DNA of 64,000 nucleotides from Marinobacter nanhaiticus D15-8W (GCF_036511935.1 NZ_AP028878.1:4960001-5024000); one strand, 5' to 3'. Counted from the stretch's first letter, positions 50,947-61,069 are shown. Notes: generated by a model from the letters alone, not told the origin. A program made the numbers and translations.

Positions 50947-53900
50947 ATGGCGCGCAAACGGGAGAAGTTCTTCAACCTGCCCTCGTTGCTGGTCATTGGC
51001 GTACTGGTGAGCCTGGCGCTGTACATCCTGTTCCCGCGTCAGGCAGCCTTTGAAGATATCAACTATCTGGAGAATCCCGATGCCCTCTCCATTGCCTACC
51101 TGCGCGTGCTGGTGCGTGCCGATCCGGACAATGCCGCGTTGCGCATCAACCTCGCCCGCATGCTTCGCCGCACTAGCCAGCCGCAGGCGGCCTTGCAAGC
51201 CCTGGAGCCGCTGCTTGGTCAGGAGGACGTTCCCTCACTGGCCATGGAGGAGTACCTGAAGCTGCTGGAACAACGCGTCCACGCCGCCACTTCTGACGAA
51301 GCCCGGGACGAGGCTCGGCGTACATTGTTCGCCCAGGCCATCAAGGTGCCTGGGCAGGCCTACAGCTTCGACCGCCAAATATCGCTGCTGGGTCCCCTGC
51401 TGGATGCCCTGCGTCCGACACAATCCGACCATGTCCTGCAGATGTTGCAGGGCGAAGCCGAACAGCCACGCCAGAAGCTGGCCCTGGCCCGGCAGTTGGC
51501 CACCCTTCGCGAAGCCCAGGGTGCGCCGGCCCAGGCAGCCGAGGCCCTTGAAGCGCAGCTTCCGCTTGCCTCCGACAAACAACTCGGTGAACTGGTGGAT
51601 GAGGTCTTGCGCCTGGAACTGGCCAGCGGTCATCCGGCCAAGGCCCTCGACACCTTCCGCAAGTACATCGCCGACCAGGAGATGACCGAGGCTGAGCTGG
51701 AACAGGGCATCCGTCTATCCCGATTCGCCGGTGCACCGGATGACGGCCGCCGCTGGCTCGGGCGACTGGCGGCAAAACGCCCGGACGATCTCAAACTGCA
51801 GCGCGAACTCCTGACCTCACAACTTGCCAACAATAGGGTAGACCAGGCGTTGACCACGATTCGCCGACTCCAGCGACATCCCGGACAGCTTAGCCGGGAG
51901 GACCACCAGCGCATCGCCCAGGTACTGGAATGGAACAACCGGCCGGAGGAGGCCCTGCCGGTCTGGCTGGAGCTCTACCGCGAAACCGATGATGCGCTCG
52001 CTTTCGAGCGTGCCCGCGCCCTGGCCCAAGCGCTGTTCGACACCCAGGCGACGGAAACCCTGCTGCGCCTATCCGAACAGCGCGGCCAGCTGAGCCCTGC
52101 GGATTATGAAACCCTGGCCAATACCCGTATTCGGGATGGCCGCACTGACGACGCCCTGGCAGTCCTGGAACGCGGCCTCCAGCAACATCCCGACTCGGAA
52201 CGACTGCAGACCCGGCAACTGGACCTGCTACTCAACACCCGTGATTTCCAGGGCGCCATAGACGTGCTCGAAGCCCGCGAACGCTTGAGCGGCGGCCAGC
52301 AACTGGAACTGGCCAACCTCTACTGGCGCACACGACGGCCGGAACAGGCCTTTGAGCGGCTGGATTTCGATGCGGAGGACCCCGCGATTGATGCCGAACG
52401 GCGCGCCCTACGCCTGCGTTTAGGCACCTATCTCGGTCGTGTGGATCAGATTCGGGCTGACTACCAGGCCCTTATGGCGGATGTGGACAACGCCTCGCCG
52501 GAACTTCAGGAGCAATTGCTCAGTCTGGCCGTGGTGTTCGAGGATTTCGCGACCGCCAGCCGCCTCAGTACGCTACGCTATGAAACAACCGGCGTGCCCC
52601 GTTACCTCGCCTATAGGGCCGAGTACCAGGCGGCCATGGAAAATTGGGCGGCGCTGGAAGATACCCTGGACCAGTGGCTGGCGGTAGAACCAACCACAGA
52701 ACGGTCACCACGCTATTGGATGCTGCGGGCCTTGGCCCATCACCAGCAGGGCGAGATTATTGCAGCCAACCAGGCCTATCGTCGCGCCTACCGGCTCCAG
52801 CCGGAGGACCGCGATGTGCTCACCGGTTGGGCCTGGCTACAAATGAGCGATGTAGACCAATTCCGCGACACGCTTCCCCACCTACTGGCACATCTGTCCC
52901 AGGAGCCGGACACGGAAACCTATCCGGTACTGGCCTATGGTTACAGCGCCCTGGGTGAGGCCTGGCAAGCCCGCCAGTGGTTCCTGCGCGGCCTGCCCCG
53001 GCATCGGGACGAGCCGGATTGGATCTGGTCCACCGCCAATATCCTCGAACAAACCGGTAACCCAAGTGCTGCGATGGCGCTCCTGGCGGAGCTGGATCCA
53101 CAGGATTTCAGCAATCCGGACACCCGCGCGGCGGTCTATCGCAGCCGTGGCCTGGACCGCCAGGCCCGTCAGCTATTGCTTCGCCCCATTACGGCGGATG
53201 CCGACAATCCAGCACAACTAAGGCGCGCCCTCGGCAACCAGGCGCAAACCGACGACAACGCGCTGCTGGCCGAAACCTGGTATGCGCGATCCGGCTTAAC
53301 GGATGCAAGCCCACTCTACGCAACGCCGGAGAGCCGCGAGGAACAGGCCACGCGATTGAACCGACAGCTCGATACACTCGAATCACCGCAGACAGGGGAG
53401 GCCGCGCGACAACGACTGAGAGATACCGTATACCTCCACCAGCAGTTTCCCCGCAGTATCCAATTGGGCAGCGACTGGCAGGACCTCGGCAATTTCCGCG
53501 TGCATCGTGCAAGCGCCAACGGTCTTTACGCAGTAGAACATTTTACACTTGAGGGTGAGCTCCGATCACTGGATGCCAGTGGCTCCGGTCGTTTGCTGCA
53601 GAAACCCGAGCACGCAACCGAGGCGGGCGTCGCAATCACGATTCCCGGCAACGGTTTGGACGTAACCGTGGGCGCGGAACAATTGGCCCGCCCAGATGGC
53701 TACGACACGGCGTGGCAACTGGAGACCCGCTGGCAACCGGCGGATCGCTGGTCGGTCAGTCTCGGGCTGGGCCGCAACGAACGCGCACCGGACAGCGCCG
53801 AATCCTGGTGGCTGGTCGGCCGCGATCGGGAGTACCTCGGGGCCAGCTACAGTCCATGGTCACGCCTGAGCCTGTACGCTGAGGTGGCTGCCCTGCACCA

Positions 53901-54372
53901 CCACAGCGAAGACGGCGATAACCTCGGCGACGGCCACAGCGCCAGCCTGACTAGCAGCTACACCCTGTGGCGCGAAGACCCGGCCTTCACGTTAAGCGCC
54001 GGCTACCAACGCCAATCCCTGGACCTGACCACGCAGTTGCCAGCCAGTGTCCAGGCCGACCTGGACACGCCGCTGGAGCCTGCCAGCCTGTTGACCGAAG
54101 ACTACGAGCGCCTCGGCATTGCTGCCCGCTGGAATCACGGCGAGCCGCACGCTCGATACCGTACCGCACCTTCGCCCCGGGCCTTCTTGGAAATCGGGGG
54201 CGGTTATGTGCTATCCACGGAAACACCGGAAATCGGAATCGGTGCTGGCGTGGGCTGGACGCTGTTCGGTGATGACGAACTGGCCCTGTCCGGCCGCTGG
54301 ACCTCCGAAGGTCTGGATGGCAGCGGCAGGGCGGACCTGAACCTGACCTACACGATTTTCCCTGGTCGTTAA
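50947..54372 (+). CDS. pelB: Pel outer-membrane export porin with TPR domain
   Basis: A 1141-residue export protein. An N-terminal membrane helix (about 12-31) is followed by a long helical-repeat region (about 45-830) full of TPR-like Leu/Ala patterns (ADPDNAALRINLARMLRRTS). The C-terminal part (about 870-1141) has alternating strands ending DLNLTYTIFPGR, the outer-membrane barrel. In P. aeruginosa PelB (1193 residues) the periplasmic TPRs bind PelA and guide the polymer through the barrel. The shorter repeat region here may lack one or two TPRs. It is tightly linked to pelA and pelC. Confidence 0.94.
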   Translation: MARKREKFFNLPSLLVIGVLVSLALYILFPRQAAFEDINYLENPDALSIAYLRVLVRADPDNAALRINLARMLRRTSQPQAALQALEPLLGQEDVPSLAMEEYLKLLEQRVHAATSDEARDEARRTLFAQAIKVPGQAYSFDRQISLLGPLLDALRPTQSDHVLQMLQGEAEQPRQKLALARQLATLREAQGAPAQAAEALEAQLPLASDKQLGELVDEVLRLELASGHPAKALDTFRKYIADQEMTEAELEQGIRLSRFAGAPDDGRRWLGRLAAKRPDDLKLQRELLTSQLANNRVDQALTTIRRLQRHPGQLSREDHQRIAQVLEWNNRPEEALPVWLELYRETDDALAFERARALAQALFDTQATETLLRLSEQRGQLSPADYETLANTRIRDGRTDDALAVLERGLQQHPDSERLQTRQLDLLLNTRDFQGAIDVLEARERLSGGQQLELANLYWRTRRPEQAFERLDFDAEDPAIDAERRALRLRLGTYLGRVDQIRADYQALMADVDNASPELQEQLLSLAVVFEDFATASRLSTLRYETTGVPRYLAYRAEYQAAMENWAALEDTLDQWLAVEPTTERSPRYWMLRALAHHQQGEIIAANQAYRRAYRLQPEDRDVLTGWAWLQMSDVDQFRDTLPHLLAHLSQEPDTETYPVLAYGYSALGEAWQARQWFLRGLPRHRDEPDWIWSTANILEQTGNPSAAMALLAELDPQDFSNPDTRAAVYRSRGLDRQARQLLLRPITADADNPAQLRRALGNQAQTDDNALLAETWYARSGLTDASPLYATPESREEQATRLNRQLDTLESPQTGEAARQRLRDTVYLHQQFPRSIQLGSDWQDLGNFRVHRASANGLYAVEHFTLEGELRSLDASGSGRLLQKPEHATEAGVAITIPGNGLDVTVGAEQLARPDGYDTAWQLETRWQPADRWSVSLGLGRNERAPDSAESWWLVGRDREYLGASYSPWSRLSLYAEVAALHHHSEDGDNLGDGHSASLTSSYTLWREDPAFTLSAGYQRQSLDLTTQLPASVQADLDTPLEPASLLTEDYERLGIAARWNHGEPHARYRTAPSPRAFLEIGGGYVLSTETPEIGIGAGVGWTLFGDDELALSGRWTSEGLDGSGRADLNLTYTIFPGR

Positions 54373-54382
54373 GGAGACATCG

Positions 54383-54922
54383 ATGAAACGACAATTTCGA
54401 CACGCCTGGCTGCTCGCCGCCATGGCCCTGGCATTATTCAGCGGCTGTGCCGTCATGCAGAGCGAGGAGGGCAACCCGATTCCCGACGATAGCACCTTCG
54501 CCGTGGTGCCACTGGTGAACCTGTCGCAAACGCCCCAGGCTGGCGAACAGGCAGCCAGCGTGCTGGCAGCGATCCTGCGCGCCAAGGGCAGCGGCAACGT
54601 CACCCTGTACCTGCCGCAGGTGCGCGACCCGTTACTGTTCGACAATAGCGAGCAGCGTCAGGAGGCCATCACCCAGGCCCGCAGTGGCAACAACGACTAC
54701 CTGGTCTCCGGCACCGTGGAGGAATGGCGCTACAAGAGCGGCCTGGACGGTGAGCCCGCTGTGGGCGTGACCCTCGAAATCCGCAGCGCGGACGACCAGC
54801 GGATTGTCTGGTCCGGCACCGCCGCGCGCACCGGCTGGGGCCGGGAAAGCCTGAGCGTGGCGGCCCACAAGGTGATCGATGAACTGGCCGACGCGATGCC
54901 GCTGGTCAGTGGTGGGGAGTAG
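54383..54922 (+). CDS. pelC: Pel outer-membrane lipoprotein
   Basis: A 179-residue lipoprotein with lipobox L18-F-S-G-C22. In P. aeruginosa PelC forms a dodecameric ring at the inner face of the outer membrane around the PelB channel. The mature part (FAVVPLVNLSQTPQAGEQAA and NDYLVSGTVEEWRYKSG) has the family core. It sits 10 bases after pelB and 11 bases before pelD, in the order of the canonical operon. Confidence 0.94.
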   Translation: MKRQFRHAWLLAAMALALFSGCAVMQSEEGNPIPDDSTFAVVPLVNLSQTPQAGEQAASVLAAILRAKGSGNVTLYLPQVRDPLLFDNSEQRQEAITQARSGNNDYLVSGTVEEWRYKSGLDGEPAVGVTLEIRSADDQRIVWSGTAARTGWGRESLSVAAHKVIDELADAMPLVSGGE

Positions 54923-54933
54923 ACCGGACGCGC

Positions 54934-56262
54934 ATGGATAGTCTCGAGCATACCGCCGAACGCGCGCGCCAGGTCGGCCAGACCCTGCGCTGGTTCGAGA
55001 TGCTGGTCATTACCGGCATCTGCTTTGCCCTGGGCGCATGGAACCGGCCGGAGGACCCTTTCTACCTCAGTGGCAACTTTCCCTGGCCCGTCCTCGGTCC
55101 GCTACTGGTGGGCCTGCGTTACGGCTTCTTCCTGTCGCTGGTGGCTTCGATCCTGATCGTCGCTGGGCTGGGGGTCTATCAGCGCTACCTGGCGCCGACC
55201 AGCGAGCCTTATCCCTTTATCTGGGCCGTAGGCATCCTGGCGGTCAGCCTGCTGGCGGGGGAATTCCGCGATTACTGGGAACGACGGCGGGCCAAGCTCG
55301 AAGCTTCCAACGACTATCGCGAGGCGCGGTTGGAAGAATTCACCCGCAACTACTACCTACTGAAAGTCTCCCATGATCGGCTGGAGCAACAACTGGCAGG
55401 CAGTTCCCGCAGCCTGCGCGAGGCCCTGCGCCGCCTTTACGGCGAGCTGGGGCAGGATACCGCCGCCGGCCTCACCCGAGGGCGGGCCAGCGCCATGCTG
55501 CAGTTACTGGCCCGTTACGGTCAGATCCAGATTGCCGGGGTCTTCCCGGTTATTGACGGCCAGGCGGGCAACGAACCCCTGGCGACCGTGGGTAACGTCA
55601 AGCCGCTGCCCGGCAACGACCCATTGATCCAACATGCCCTGGCCGAAGCCAAACTTATTTCAATCCAGAGCGAATACCGCCAGCGCCAGCCGGACATGGA
55701 TACCCGATTCCTGGCGGTAATCCCATTTATCGATGCCAACGGTCACATCAACGCCCTGTGCGCCATCGAGGCGATGCCGTTCTTCAGCTTCGAGCCACAG
55801 ACCCTGCGGTTCCTGGCGATCCTGGCGGGGCATATGGCGGACCTGGTGGTCGAGCAGGAAGATACCTCCCCGACCGACACGCCGGAGTTGCGGCACCTGC
55901 GCCACCAGTTGGCCCGCGTGGGCCGGGACGCCGAAGACTTCGAGCTGCCGGCAGCGCTAGTCGCCCTGCACATGCCGGCAGGACTGCGCGCACAGCAGGT
56001 GGCTGAGCATATCAAACGTGTCCGTCGGGGACTGGACCTGATCCATGAGGTCCACGACGACGACCGACATACGGTCATCGTGTTGATGCCGCTTACCGAC
56101 GAGCTGGGTCGGGCCGGCTACATCCAGCGCCTCGAAGATGGTATCCGCGAACAGTTGGGCATCTCGCTGCACGACGCGGAAGGCGAGCTCCAGGTTCTCC
56201 AGGTTGCCCAAAAGCAGGCCGCCGAAACCTGGTTGCAGGAGGCGCTCGATCATGGGCGGTAA
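54934..56262 (+). CDS. pelD: Pel c-di-GMP receptor
   Basis: A 442-residue inner-membrane protein that switches Pel synthesis on when it binds c-di-GMP. Four helices lie at about 20-115, then a coiled segment, a GAF domain (about 175-310) and a degenerate GGDEF domain (about 330-440). The inhibitory-site-like motif RxxD is kept as R365-G-L-D368 (KRVRRGLDLIHEV), so c-di-GMP binding is likely. The active-site GGDEF is absent, as in P. aeruginosa PelD. Cellular c-di-GMP, lowered perhaps by the two EAL proteins of this window, would set Pel output. The stop overlaps pelE by 11 bases. Confidence 0.95.
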   Translation: MDSLEHTAERARQVGQTLRWFEMLVITGICFALGAWNRPEDPFYLSGNFPWPVLGPLLVGLRYGFFLSLVASILIVAGLGVYQRYLAPTSEPYPFIWAVGILAVSLLAGEFRDYWERRRAKLEASNDYREARLEEFTRNYYLLKVSHDRLEQQLAGSSRSLREALRRLYGELGQDTAAGLTRGRASAMLQLLARYGQIQIAGVFPVIDGQAGNEPLATVGNVKPLPGNDPLIQHALAEAKLISIQSEYRQRQPDMDTRFLAVIPFIDANGHINALCAIEAMPFFSFEPQTLRFLAILAGHMADLVVEQEDTSPTDTPELRHLRHQLARVGRDAEDFELPAALVALHMPAGLRAQQVAEHIKRVRRGLDLIHEVHDDDRHTVIVLMPLTDELGRAGYIQRLEDGIREQLGISLHDAEGELQVLQVAQKQAAETWLQEALDHGR

Positions 56263-57238
56263 CTGGCTGATTGTACAGGCTGTAGCGCTGGAAACAGCGG
56301 CCATCGTGGGCCTGATGTCGCCCCTGCCCGGCGAGGCACAGTTGCTGGCGTACCTCGCCGGCCATGCCCTCGCCTGCGCGCTGCTTTCGCTGGTCCTGTT
56401 GCGACTGTTGCCAAAGCGTTACCGCGACTCGCCCCGGCGCGCGGCGTTATTCCTGTTCAGCCTGCAATTCGGGATTCCGTTCATCGGCAGCATTGGTGTT
56501 GCCGTTGGGGTACTGCTGGCGCTGTACCTGCCGCGGTCGGAACGGGAAGTGCCCTGGCAGGAGATCGCCATCCCCGAACTGCCCTACCGGCCTATCGATA
56601 TGGGCTTGCAGATGGTCTACAGCCAGGGCGGCCTGCGCCAGATCCTGCGCGAGGCAGGCGATCCCGACAAACGCCTGAAGGCCCTGCTGGCTACCCGCCA
56701 GATGCAGGACCGCGACGCAGTGGAAATTCTCCGCGAAGCCTTGACGGACAAGGTGGATGACGTGCGCCTGCTGGCCTACTCCATGCTGGAGCAGAAGGAA
56801 AAGACGTTGACCCACCGCGCCAATCGCCTCCAGCAGTCCCTGACCGAGGCTTCGGAAGAACAGACCATGCCCCTGCAACGCCGCCTGGCCCAGATCTGGT
56901 GGGAAATGGGCTACCTCGGACTGGCCCAGGGCGGTCTGCGTATCCACTACCTGAAGAACGCCGAAGACATGCTGCAGCGGCTGGTTGCCCGTCGCCCCCA
57001 GCATAACGACTGGCGCTTGCTGGGCCGTGTGGAGCTGGAGCTAGGCAACATGGACGCCGCCCGTGATGCGTTTACAGCCGCACTGGAGAACGGCGCTCCG
57101 GAAGATTTGATCCGCCCATACCTGGCGGAAGTGGCATTCCACGAGCGCAACTTCGAGCAGGTGCGTACCGAGCTGGCGGCTTGCTCGCCCAGCACCCAAA
57201 ACCCCGGCATCCGGTCGCTGGTCGAAGCCTGGCTGTGA
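56252..57238 (+). CDS. pelE: Pel inner-membrane TPR protein
   Basis: A 328-residue membrane protein, the same length as P. aeruginosa PelE (329). I chose the ATG at 56252, inside the end of pelD, because the frame upstream is antisense-like and this start gives three N-terminal helices (about 4-92) as expected. The cytosolic part is helical with TPR-like repeats (DNWRLLGRVELELG-like HNDWRLLGRVELELGNMDAA). It works with PelD, PelF and PelG in the synthase complex. pelF follows after 13 bases. Confidence 0.93.
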   Translation: MGGNWLIVQAVALETAAIVGLMSPLPGEAQLLAYLAGHALACALLSLVLLRLLPKRYRDSPRRAALFLFSLQFGIPFIGSIGVAVGVLLALYLPRSEREVPWQEIAIPELPYRPIDMGLQMVYSQGGLRQILREAGDPDKRLKALLATRQMQDRDAVEILREALTDKVDDVRLLAYSMLEQKEKTLTHRANRLQQSLTEASEEQTMPLQRRLAQIWWEMGYLGLAQGGLRIHYLKNAEDMLQRLVARRPQHNDWRLLGRVELELGNMDAARDAFTAALENGAPEDLIRPYLAEVAFHERNFEQVRTELAACSPSTQNPGIRSLVEAWL

Positions 57239-57251
57239 ACTTGAGGACACG

Positions 57252-58781
57252 ATGAGCCCGAAACTGAAAAAGTCACCCGAGCACCCCGTCATCGCCGATA
57301 TCGCGCTGTTGCTCGAGGGTACCTATCCGTTTATCCGCGGCGGTGTCTCCTCATGGGTTCACCAGATTATCACCGGACTGCCGGAGTTCACCTTCGCCCT
57401 GGTATTCCTCGGCGGCGAACGTAGCCACTACGGCAAGCAGCAATACACCCTGCCGGACAACGTCAAACACCTCGAAGTCCATTACCTGATGGACAGCGAT
57501 ACCCGCGGCCAGCCCCGCTCGCGCCGCGGTAACCGGGCCGCGTTCACCGCCCAGCACGAGCTGCATGAGGGTTTCAAGTCCGGCGAGCCGGTGGCGCCGG
57601 AGATCCTGCATCAGGTGTTCTCGGACCTGGGCCGCCGCGGTGGAATCAGCCGTGAGGATTTCCTGTTCAGCGAACCCAGTTGGGAGATGATCGACGACAA
57701 CTACCGACGTTACTGCACCGAACCGTCGTTCGTGGACTACTTCTGGTCCGTGCGGATTATGCATGCGCCGCTGTTCCAACTCGCGGAGATTGCCCGCAAG
57801 ATGCCGCGGGTGCGCATGCTGCACTCGATCTCCACCGGCTATGCCGGCCTGCTCGGAGCCATCGCGGCCGACCAGCGCAATCTCCCTTTTGCCTTGTCGG
57901 AACACGGTATCTATACCAAGGAGCGCAAGATCGACCTGTCCCAGGCCCAGTGGATCCATGACCCCACGGACCAGGTGAGCGGCACGCTCAACGAGGAGGT
58001 CGGCTATATCCGCCGCATGTGGATCCGCTTCTTCGAAGCGTTGGGCCGGCTGACCTACCAGCAGGCCGATCCCATCGTCGCACTCTACCGCGGCAACCAG
58101 CAGCGCCAGTGGCAGGATGGCGCCCCCCGGGAGCGCACCAGCATCATTCCCAACGGTATCGATCCGGCCCGTTTCCATGCGGTGCGCGAAGCCCGCCCCG
58201 ACCACATTCCCAGGGTGCTGGGACTGGTGGGCCGGGTGGTGCCGATCAAGGACATCAAGACCTTTATCCGCGCCATGCGCACGGTCTGCGACGAGATGCC
58301 GGAGGCCGAGGGCTGGATCGTCGGCCCCGAGGACGAGGACGTGGACTACGTCACCGAGTGCAAGGAGCTGGTGGTAAGTCTCGACTTGAAGGACAAGGTG
58401 AAATTCCTCGGCTTCCAGAACATCAACGACATCCTGCCCAAACTGGGACTGATGGTGCTGACGTCGATTTCCGAGGCGCTACCGCTGGTCATCCTGGAGG
58501 CCCACGCCGCCGGCCTTCCCTGCCTCGCCACCGATGTGGGCGCCTGCAGGGAACTGCTGGAGGGCGCCAGCGAAGAGGACCGCGCGTTGGGGGCGAGCGG
58601 CGCGATCGTCCCCATTGCCGACCCTGAGGCCACCGCCCGGGAGGCGACCCGTCTGCTTGAAGATGAGGACATCTGGTATGCCGCGCAGAAGTCCGGGCTG
58701 GCCCGGGTGGAGGCCTTCTACACCCTGGACAGCATGTTCGGTGCCTACCGTGACATCTACCGCGAGGCGCTGGAGGACTGA
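57252..58781 (+). CDS. pelF: Pel glycosyltransferase, GT4-like
   Basis: A 509-residue cytosolic glycosyltransferase that polymerises Pel from UDP-GalNAc or UDP-GlcNAc. The GT-B fold has EGTYPFIRGGVSSWVHQI at the N-terminus, IPNGIDPARF and GRVVPIKDIKTFIRAM in the middle, and the EX7E motif in SISEALPLVILEAHAAGLP near 405. Length matches PelF of P. aeruginosa. The soluble nature sets it apart from the membrane synthases of cellulose or alginate. Its stop shares a base with the pelG start. Confidence 0.95.
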   Translation: MSPKLKKSPEHPVIADIALLLEGTYPFIRGGVSSWVHQIITGLPEFTFALVFLGGERSHYGKQQYTLPDNVKHLEVHYLMDSDTRGQPRSRRGNRAAFTAQHELHEGFKSGEPVAPEILHQVFSDLGRRGGISREDFLFSEPSWEMIDDNYRRYCTEPSFVDYFWSVRIMHAPLFQLAEIARKMPRVRMLHSISTGYAGLLGAIAADQRNLPFALSEHGIYTKERKIDLSQAQWIHDPTDQVSGTLNEEVGYIRRMWIRFFEALGRLTYQQADPIVALYRGNQQRQWQDGAPRERTSIIPNGIDPARFHAVREARPDHIPRVLGLVGRVVPIKDIKTFIRAMRTVCDEMPEAEGWIVGPEDEDVDYVTECKELVVSLDLKDKVKFLGFQNINDILPKLGLMVLTSISEALPLVILEAHAAGLPCLATDVGACRELLEGASEEDRALGASGAIVPIADPEATAREATRLLEDEDIWYAAQKSGLARVEAFYTLDSMFGAYRDIYREALED

Positions 58782-60157
58782 TGGCCGGTATCGGTTTCGA
58801 GATTCGCCGTATCCTGCGGCGCGAGAGCTTCCTCAACCTGATCGAGGCCTACGGCCTTGCCGGTATCATCAGCTCTGGACCCTGGGTACTGTCGGTGCTC
58901 GGCGTAATGATGATCGGTATCTTCAGCCTCACTCTGGCGGTATCCGATGTGGAAGTGGTGCAATTCCTGGTATCGGTGACCTACCTGATGGCGTTCTCGC
59001 TGATCCTGTCGGGCATTTTCCAGCATGTCTTCACCCGTTGGGTGGCGGACAAACTCTACGCCCGGGAGAATGGTCTGATCCTGCCCAACCTGATGGGTTT
59101 GATCTGGGTCGCAACGGTACTGGCGCTACTGGTGGGCGGGGTCGGCATTGCGTTCCTGCTCTGGGATACCTCGGTGCTCTACCGGCTGTTGATGCTGGCC
59201 AACTTTGTGGTGCTGTGCAATCTGTGGCTGGTGACCATCTTCCTGTCGAGTATGAAATCCTACCGGCGCATCGTGATCCTGTTCGCCCTCGGCTACACCA
59301 CCGCGGTCATCGCGTCCCTGCGCCTGGCCGACTGGGGGTTAGAGGGCCTGTTGACCGGTATCCTGTTGGGCCACAGCCTGCTGTTTTTCAGCTTCTTCTA
59401 CACGATTATCCGGCAGTATCCGGGCAACAGCTTTATTCGCTTCGACTTCATGCAGCGCAAGCAGATCTTCCCGGCGCTGATCTTTACCGGGCTGCTGTTC
59501 AACGCGGCGGTCTGGGCAGACAAGCTGATATTCTGGTTCCACCCGGACACCTCACAGGGCGTGATCGACGGCCTGAGGGCGTCGGTCATCTACGACCTGC
59601 CGATCTTCCTCGCCTACCTATCGATTATCCCGGGCATGGCCGTGTTCCTGGTACGGATGGAGGCGGATTTCGCCGAAGCCTATGACCGCTTCTACACGGC
59701 AGTACGCGAGGGGGATACCCTGGAACGCATAAACCGGTTCCGCGACGAGATGGTGGTGATCGCGCGAAATGGTATCTACGAGATCTTCAAGGTGCAGGGG
59801 CTGACGATCATCCTGCTGTTCGTCTGGGCCGAGGACATCCTACGGGCCATCGGCATCTCTCCACTCTATCTGCCACTGTTCCAGATCGACCTGGTGGCGG
59901 TGGGCACGCAGCTCCTGCTGCTGGCGATCCAGAACGTGCTGTTCTACCTGGACGCGCGGCGCATCAACGTCACCCTGTGCCTTCTTTTCTTCATCAGCAA
60001 TATCGTGTTTACGCTGATCACGCTTCAGCTGGGGGCGTCGTTCTACGGTTACGGATTCGCCGGCGCCACGTTGGTATCCGCTCTCACCGGGCTATTCCTG
60101 CTGTCACGTAAGTTCGAACGGCTGGAGTACGAAACCTTTATGCTGCAGGGTCGCTGA
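58781..60157 (+). CDS. pelG: Pel inner-membrane flippase-like protein
   Basis: A 458-residue protein with about 12 membrane helices, of the MOP/Wzx-like exporter superfamily. It begins MAGIGFEIRRILRRESFLNL, diagnostic for PelG, and has a long cytosolic loop near 285-325 (EADFAEAYDRFYTAVREGDT). PelG carries the growing polymer across the inner membrane with PelD, PelE and PelF. This completes a full seven-gene operon. Its last 20 bases overlap the convergent acyltransferase gene. Confidence 0.95.
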   Translation: MAGIGFEIRRILRRESFLNLIEAYGLAGIISSGPWVLSVLGVMMIGIFSLTLAVSDVEVVQFLVSVTYLMAFSLILSGIFQHVFTRWVADKLYARENGLILPNLMGLIWVATVLALLVGGVGIAFLLWDTSVLYRLLMLANFVVLCNLWLVTIFLSSMKSYRRIVILFALGYTTAVIASLRLADWGLEGLLTGILLGHSLLFFSFFYTIIRQYPGNSFIRFDFMQRKQIFPALIFTGLLFNAAVWADKLIFWFHPDTSQGVIDGLRASVIYDLPIFLAYLSIIPGMAVFLVRMEADFAEAYDRFYTAVREGDTLERINRFRDEMVVIARNGIYEIFKVQGLTIILLFVWAEDILRAIGISPLYLPLFQIDLVAVGTQLLLLAIQNVLFYLDARRINVTLCLLFFISNIVFTLITLQLGASFYGYGFAGATLVSALTGLFLLSRKFERLEYETFMLQGR

Positions 60158-60893
60158 ACTGAAGGACTGACGCCGTGCGGCTCTTCAGCGGCAGGGCACT
60201 GGCAATTTCGGCGCGCGTTTCGTCGATCAGTTCCTCGATGGTGAGGTCCTCGGTAGGAATCGGTGGATGCACCACCACTTCGATACGTCCCGAGGTAAAC
60301 GCACCGCTGCCCTTGGGCAGGCGGTCGTGGGAGCCGCGAATGGTCACCGGCAGGATCGGCAGACCGCCGTCCTTGGCAATGATGAAACCGCCCTTCTTGA
60401 AGGGCAGCAGTTGTCCGTCCCAACTGCGGGTCCCCTCGGGAAAAATCAGCACGCCGGTACCGTCCGGCAACCGGTCGACGTTTTCACGGATGCTACGCAT
60501 CGCATCGCTGCCCTTGGAGCGGTCGATAAACAGGTTGCGTGAGGCTTCCAGGGCGAGGCCAAACAGCGGAATCCGCCGCAGCTCCTTCTTGATCACCCAG
60601 CGATATTGCAGACCCAATGCCAGCACCAGCGCCGGGGGATCCAGGTAGGAGGCGTGGTTGGACAGGATCATATAGCGCTGGCCCGGCTCGATGTGCTCCA
60701 GCCCAACCACCGTCAGGCGGATACCCGTCACCTTCAGCAATATCCAGGCATAGACCTGCGTACCGTGGAAAGCGACGTCACCGCGCCTGCCGAGCAACGC
60801 AGCAAGGACGATGGGCAGGAAAAGCAGGAGCGTCAGGGCGATTGCCCAAAAAATGATCCAGACCGACTTCAATACTTTCATGGATGAAACCAC
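60138..60893 (-). CDS. 1-acyl-sn-glycerol-3-phosphate acyltransferase-like protein
   Basis: A 251-residue PlsC-family enzyme that adds a fatty acyl chain to lysophosphatidic acid or a related acceptor. An N-terminal helix (about 8-33) anchors it. The HX4D motif is SNHASYLD (H80, D85) and the acceptor motif FPEGTRSWDG (151-160). The start may be GTG at 60893 or the ATG four codons on. It is not part of the pel operon, since it lies on the opposite strand and overlaps pelG by 20 bases at the 3-prime ends. Confidence 0.9.
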   Translation of the reverse strand: MVSSMKVLKSVWIIFWAIALTLLLFLPIVLAALLGRRGDVAFHGTQVYAWILLKVTGIRLTVVGLEHIEPGQRYMILSNHASYLDPPALVLALGLQYRWVIKKELRRIPLFGLALEASRNLFIDRSKGSDAMRSIRENVDRLPDGTGVLIFPEGTRSWDGQLLPFKKGGFIIAKDGGLPILPVTIRGSHDRLPKGSGAFTSGRIEVVVHPPIPTEDLTIEELIDETRAEIASALPLKSRTASVLQFSDPAA

Positions 60894-60962
60894 ATACCTC
60901 GTCGCACACCGTCCAACCGTTGTTTACCAGTATCCGCAGCATGATCGTCTTGTATTCGCTAC

Positions 60963-60980
60963 GCTTCATCATACCGTCAC
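60963..60980 (+). promoter_or_regulatory. Possible Pho box upstream of the glycerophosphodiesterase gene
   Basis: GCTTCAT-CATA-CCGTCAC has the 7-4-7 layout of a Pho box. The second half matches CTGTCAC at six of seven bases, the first half at four. It is about 90 bases before the gene start. The weak first half keeps this tentative; glycerophosphodiesterase genes are common PhoB targets. Confidence 0.35.
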
Positions 60981-61069
60981 CGCGGTGTCACGGATCATTG
61001 GCAGGCTGAAGTCGCTTCAAGAAACGCCCGAAGAAGTTTCCAACAACCAGAACGTAAAAGGATCTTACT

